Assembly (NCBI GenBank): GCA_937895695.1 | Contig: CALBLM010000388.1 | Location: forward strand, 1-15,595 | Direction of reading: 5' to 3' | Origin: an uncultured Megasphaera sp. | Lineage (GTDB): Bacteria; Bacillota; Negativicutes; Veillonellales; Megasphaeraceae | DNA: 15,595 nt | Shown here: positions 14,304-15,595 of the stretch, piece after piece | How positions within the stretch are numbered: the first letter of the stretch is position 1 | How the letters are laid out: every line of letters starts with the position of its first letter | Position numbers and translations under genes: made by a program | The notes under the pieces: model-generated | Database searches by the model: none | What the model was told of the DNA's origin: nothing | The model's input: the letters and a program-made list of their open reading frames with translations, nothing else

Positions 14304-15300
14304 TGTAGTAACGCTGGCCCATGGAGCCGGCGGCAGACAAACTGCCGAATTAATTGATACCGTATTTAAAGCGCATTTTGCCAACCCTCAATTTACGGGT
14401 GATGATGCGGCAGTACTGCCCGTTGGTGATGCTCGCCTGGCCTTTACGACCGATGGATTTATCGTATCGCCATCGGAATTTCCTGGCGGAAATATTGGTA
14501 AATTAAGTATTTGCGGTACTGTGAATGATTTGGCATGTATGGGGGCGCAGCCATTATATTTATCGTGTGCCTTTGTCATTGAAGAAGGATTTCCGCTGGC
14601 AAAAGTAGAAGAATATGCGGCAGCTATGGAAAAAACAGCGGCTGAAGCCGGTGTGCGTATTGTAGCCGGCGATACGAAAGTTGCCGGTAAGGGTCAGGTA
14701 GATAACCTATTTATTACGACGACAGGTATTGGACGCATTATAGACGGCGTACATACGTCGGGAACGCAGGCAAAGCCAGGTGATGCCGTCATTGTAACGG
14801 GTGATATTGGTAGACACGGATGTACTATTTTGTTAGCACGTAATGAATTTGGCATTGATGCCGATGTAACCAGTGATTGTGCTCCTTTATGGGGAACCGT
14901 TCGTGCGATGTTGGATGTGACAAAAGATATTCATGTTATTCGCGATGCCACGCGCGGTGGTGTAGGAACGGTATTATATGAGATTGCTGGACAGAGTCAG
15001 GTAGGTATTCGTTTAAATAGTCAGGCTATTCCTGTAGATTCCTCGGTTCGCGGCGTATGCGGTATGTTGGGATTAGAACCATTGTATTTGGCATGTGAAG
15101 GTCGTTTGGTTGTCTTTGCCCCGAAAGACAAGGCCCAGGCTCTTGTTGATACACTGCGCAAAGGCCCATACTCCCAACAAGCGGCCATTATTGGCGAAGT
15201 AACGGCGGAACAGCCGGGACGCGTTGTTGTACAGACTGAAATCGGTGCAGAAACATTGCTGCCGCCTCCGGGTGGTGAATTGTTGCCACGCATTTGCTAA
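14296..15300 (+). CDS. hypE: Carbamoyl dehydratase HypE
   Basis: Complete HypE, 334 residues, a PurM/AIRS-type ATP-binding protein. It dehydrates the carbamoyl group received from HypF into a thiocyanate on its C-terminal cysteine, and the cyanide is then passed to HypC-HypD. The N-terminus LAHGAGGRQT, the FTGDDAAVLPVGD and TTDGFIVSP segments, GDTKV and RDATRGGVGTVLYEIA are typical, and the protein ends PRIC with the essential terminal Cys334. The frame is open back to 14080 inside hypD, but GGAGG 8 bases before the ATG at 14296 and the family N-terminus decide the start. It overlaps hypD by 8 bases. All the residues needed for cyanide synthesis are present, so the pathway appears functional. 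Confidence 0.95.
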   Translation: MNDVVTLAHGAGGRQTAELIDTVFKAHFANPQFTGDDAAVLPVGDARLAFTTDGFIVSPSEFPGGNIGKLSICGTVNDLACMGAQPLYLSCAFVIEEGFPLAKVEEYAAAMEKTAAEAGVRIVAGDTKVAGKGQVDNLFITTTGIGRIIDGVHTSGTQAKPGDAVIVTGDIGRHGCTILLARNEFGIDADVTSDCAPLWGTVRAMLDVTKDIHVIRDATRGGVGTVLYEIAGQSQVGIRLNSQAIPVDSSVRGVCGMLGLEPLYLACEGRLVVFAPKDKAQALVDTLRKGPYSQQAAIIGEVTAEQPGRVVVQTEIGAETLLPPPGGELLPRIC

Positions 15301-15329
15301 TACCTTACAGGTAGAAAGGTGGGATTGTG

Positions 15330-15595
15330 ATGATAAAAATAGCAGTATATGGAAAGGGCGGGATTGGCAAATCGACGACCGTTTCCAATATGGCAGCAGC
15401 ACTGGCAGAAAAAGGATTGCAGGTTATGCAAATTGGTTGTGATCCCAAAGCGGATTCGACAGTTAGTCTGCGCAGCGATCAGCCTGTACAGACGGTACTT
15501 GAATTGATGCGAACGCAGAAGGGTGTATTTTCCTTAGAAGATGTAACGGCTATAGGTTATAAGAATATCGTTTGCGTTGAAGCCGGCGGCCCTAC
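15330..15595 (+). CDS. NifH-like ATPase, second copy (cut by window end)
   Basis: The first 88 residues of a second NifH-like protein. YGKGGIGKST (7-16) is the P-loop, QIGCDPKADST (34-44) is switch I, and the sequence ends in VCVEAGGP just before the region that should carry the first cluster cysteine. It is a clear paralogue of the copy at 7652: most of the first 45 residues agree and a 24-base DNA stretch is identical (7760-7783 and 15438-15461), but residues 45-80 have drifted. AGGTGGG about 6 bases before the ATG sets the start; a GTG one codon earlier is possible. It lies 29 bases after hypE with no terminator between, so the operon continues, plausibly into a second pair of component-1-like genes. 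Confidence 0.9.
   Translation, partial: MIKIAVYGKGGIGKSTTVSNMAAALAEKGLQVMQIGCDPKADSTVSLRSDQPVQTVLELMRTQKGVFSLEDVTAIGYKNIVCVEAGGP

Noticed and set aside
1..15595. CRISPR arrays, tRNA or rRNA genes, insertion sequences
   Set aside because: I saw no regularly spaced repeats, no tRNA-like cloverleaf and no transposase or terminal inverted repeats. The paired repeats that exist are terminators, dyads or paralogue similarity.

Overview
The window looks like a chromosomal segment from an anaerobic, butyrate-forming member of the Negativicutes (Megasphaera/Dialister-like Firmicutes). The main reason is the short-chain acyl-CoA dehydrogenase at 2800-3945: by eye it resembles the butyryl-CoA dehydrogenase of Megasphaera elsdenii throughout and has nearly the same length. 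The base composition is moderate, and start sites mostly carry strong AGGAGG-type ribosome binding sites. The species assignment is inference.

Left part (1-7197), separate transcription units. The 3' end of an unidentified plus-strand gene converges on a minus-strand helix-turn-helix regulator (118-1581), with a perfect 52-bp palindrome between them as a likely two-way terminator. A 320-bp divergent intergenic region with several inverted repeats leads to crotonase (crt, 1902-2684) and butyryl-CoA dehydrogenase (bcd, 2800-3945), two steps of butyrate synthesis. After a very strong terminator come a minus-strand 66-residue zinc-ribbon membrane protein with its own promoter, a dicarboxylate/amino-acid:cation symporter, and a membrane-bound sensor diguanylate cyclase.

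Right part (7198-15595), one long co-oriented gene cluster. An approximately 170-nt potentially structured leader ending in a hairpin and T-run precedes a tightly packed series: a TM1266-family small protein (normally associated with [FeFe]-hydrogenase systems), a NifH-like ATPase, two nitrogenase-component-1-like subunits, hypF, hypC, hypD, hypE, and a second NifH-like gene cut by the window end. Gaps are short or the genes overlap, and I see no internal terminator.

How they may work together: HypF, HypE, HypC and HypD are the four proteins that build the Fe(CN)2CO unit of [NiFe]-hydrogenases. Here they are embedded within a nitrogenase-like system (ATP-dependent iron-sulfur reductase plus two-subunit catalytic-type partner), without the nickel-insertion proteins HypA/HypB or any hydrogenase subunit in the window. 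The nitrogenase-like subunits lack several cysteines of true nitrogenase, including the counterpart of the FeMo-cofactor cysteine. My leading hypothesis is an undescribed nitrogenase-like enzyme or cofactor-assembly machine that uses, reduces or remodels an Fe(CN)2CO-type unit, possibly connected to hydrogenase maturation. The gene association is seen directly; the function is inference.
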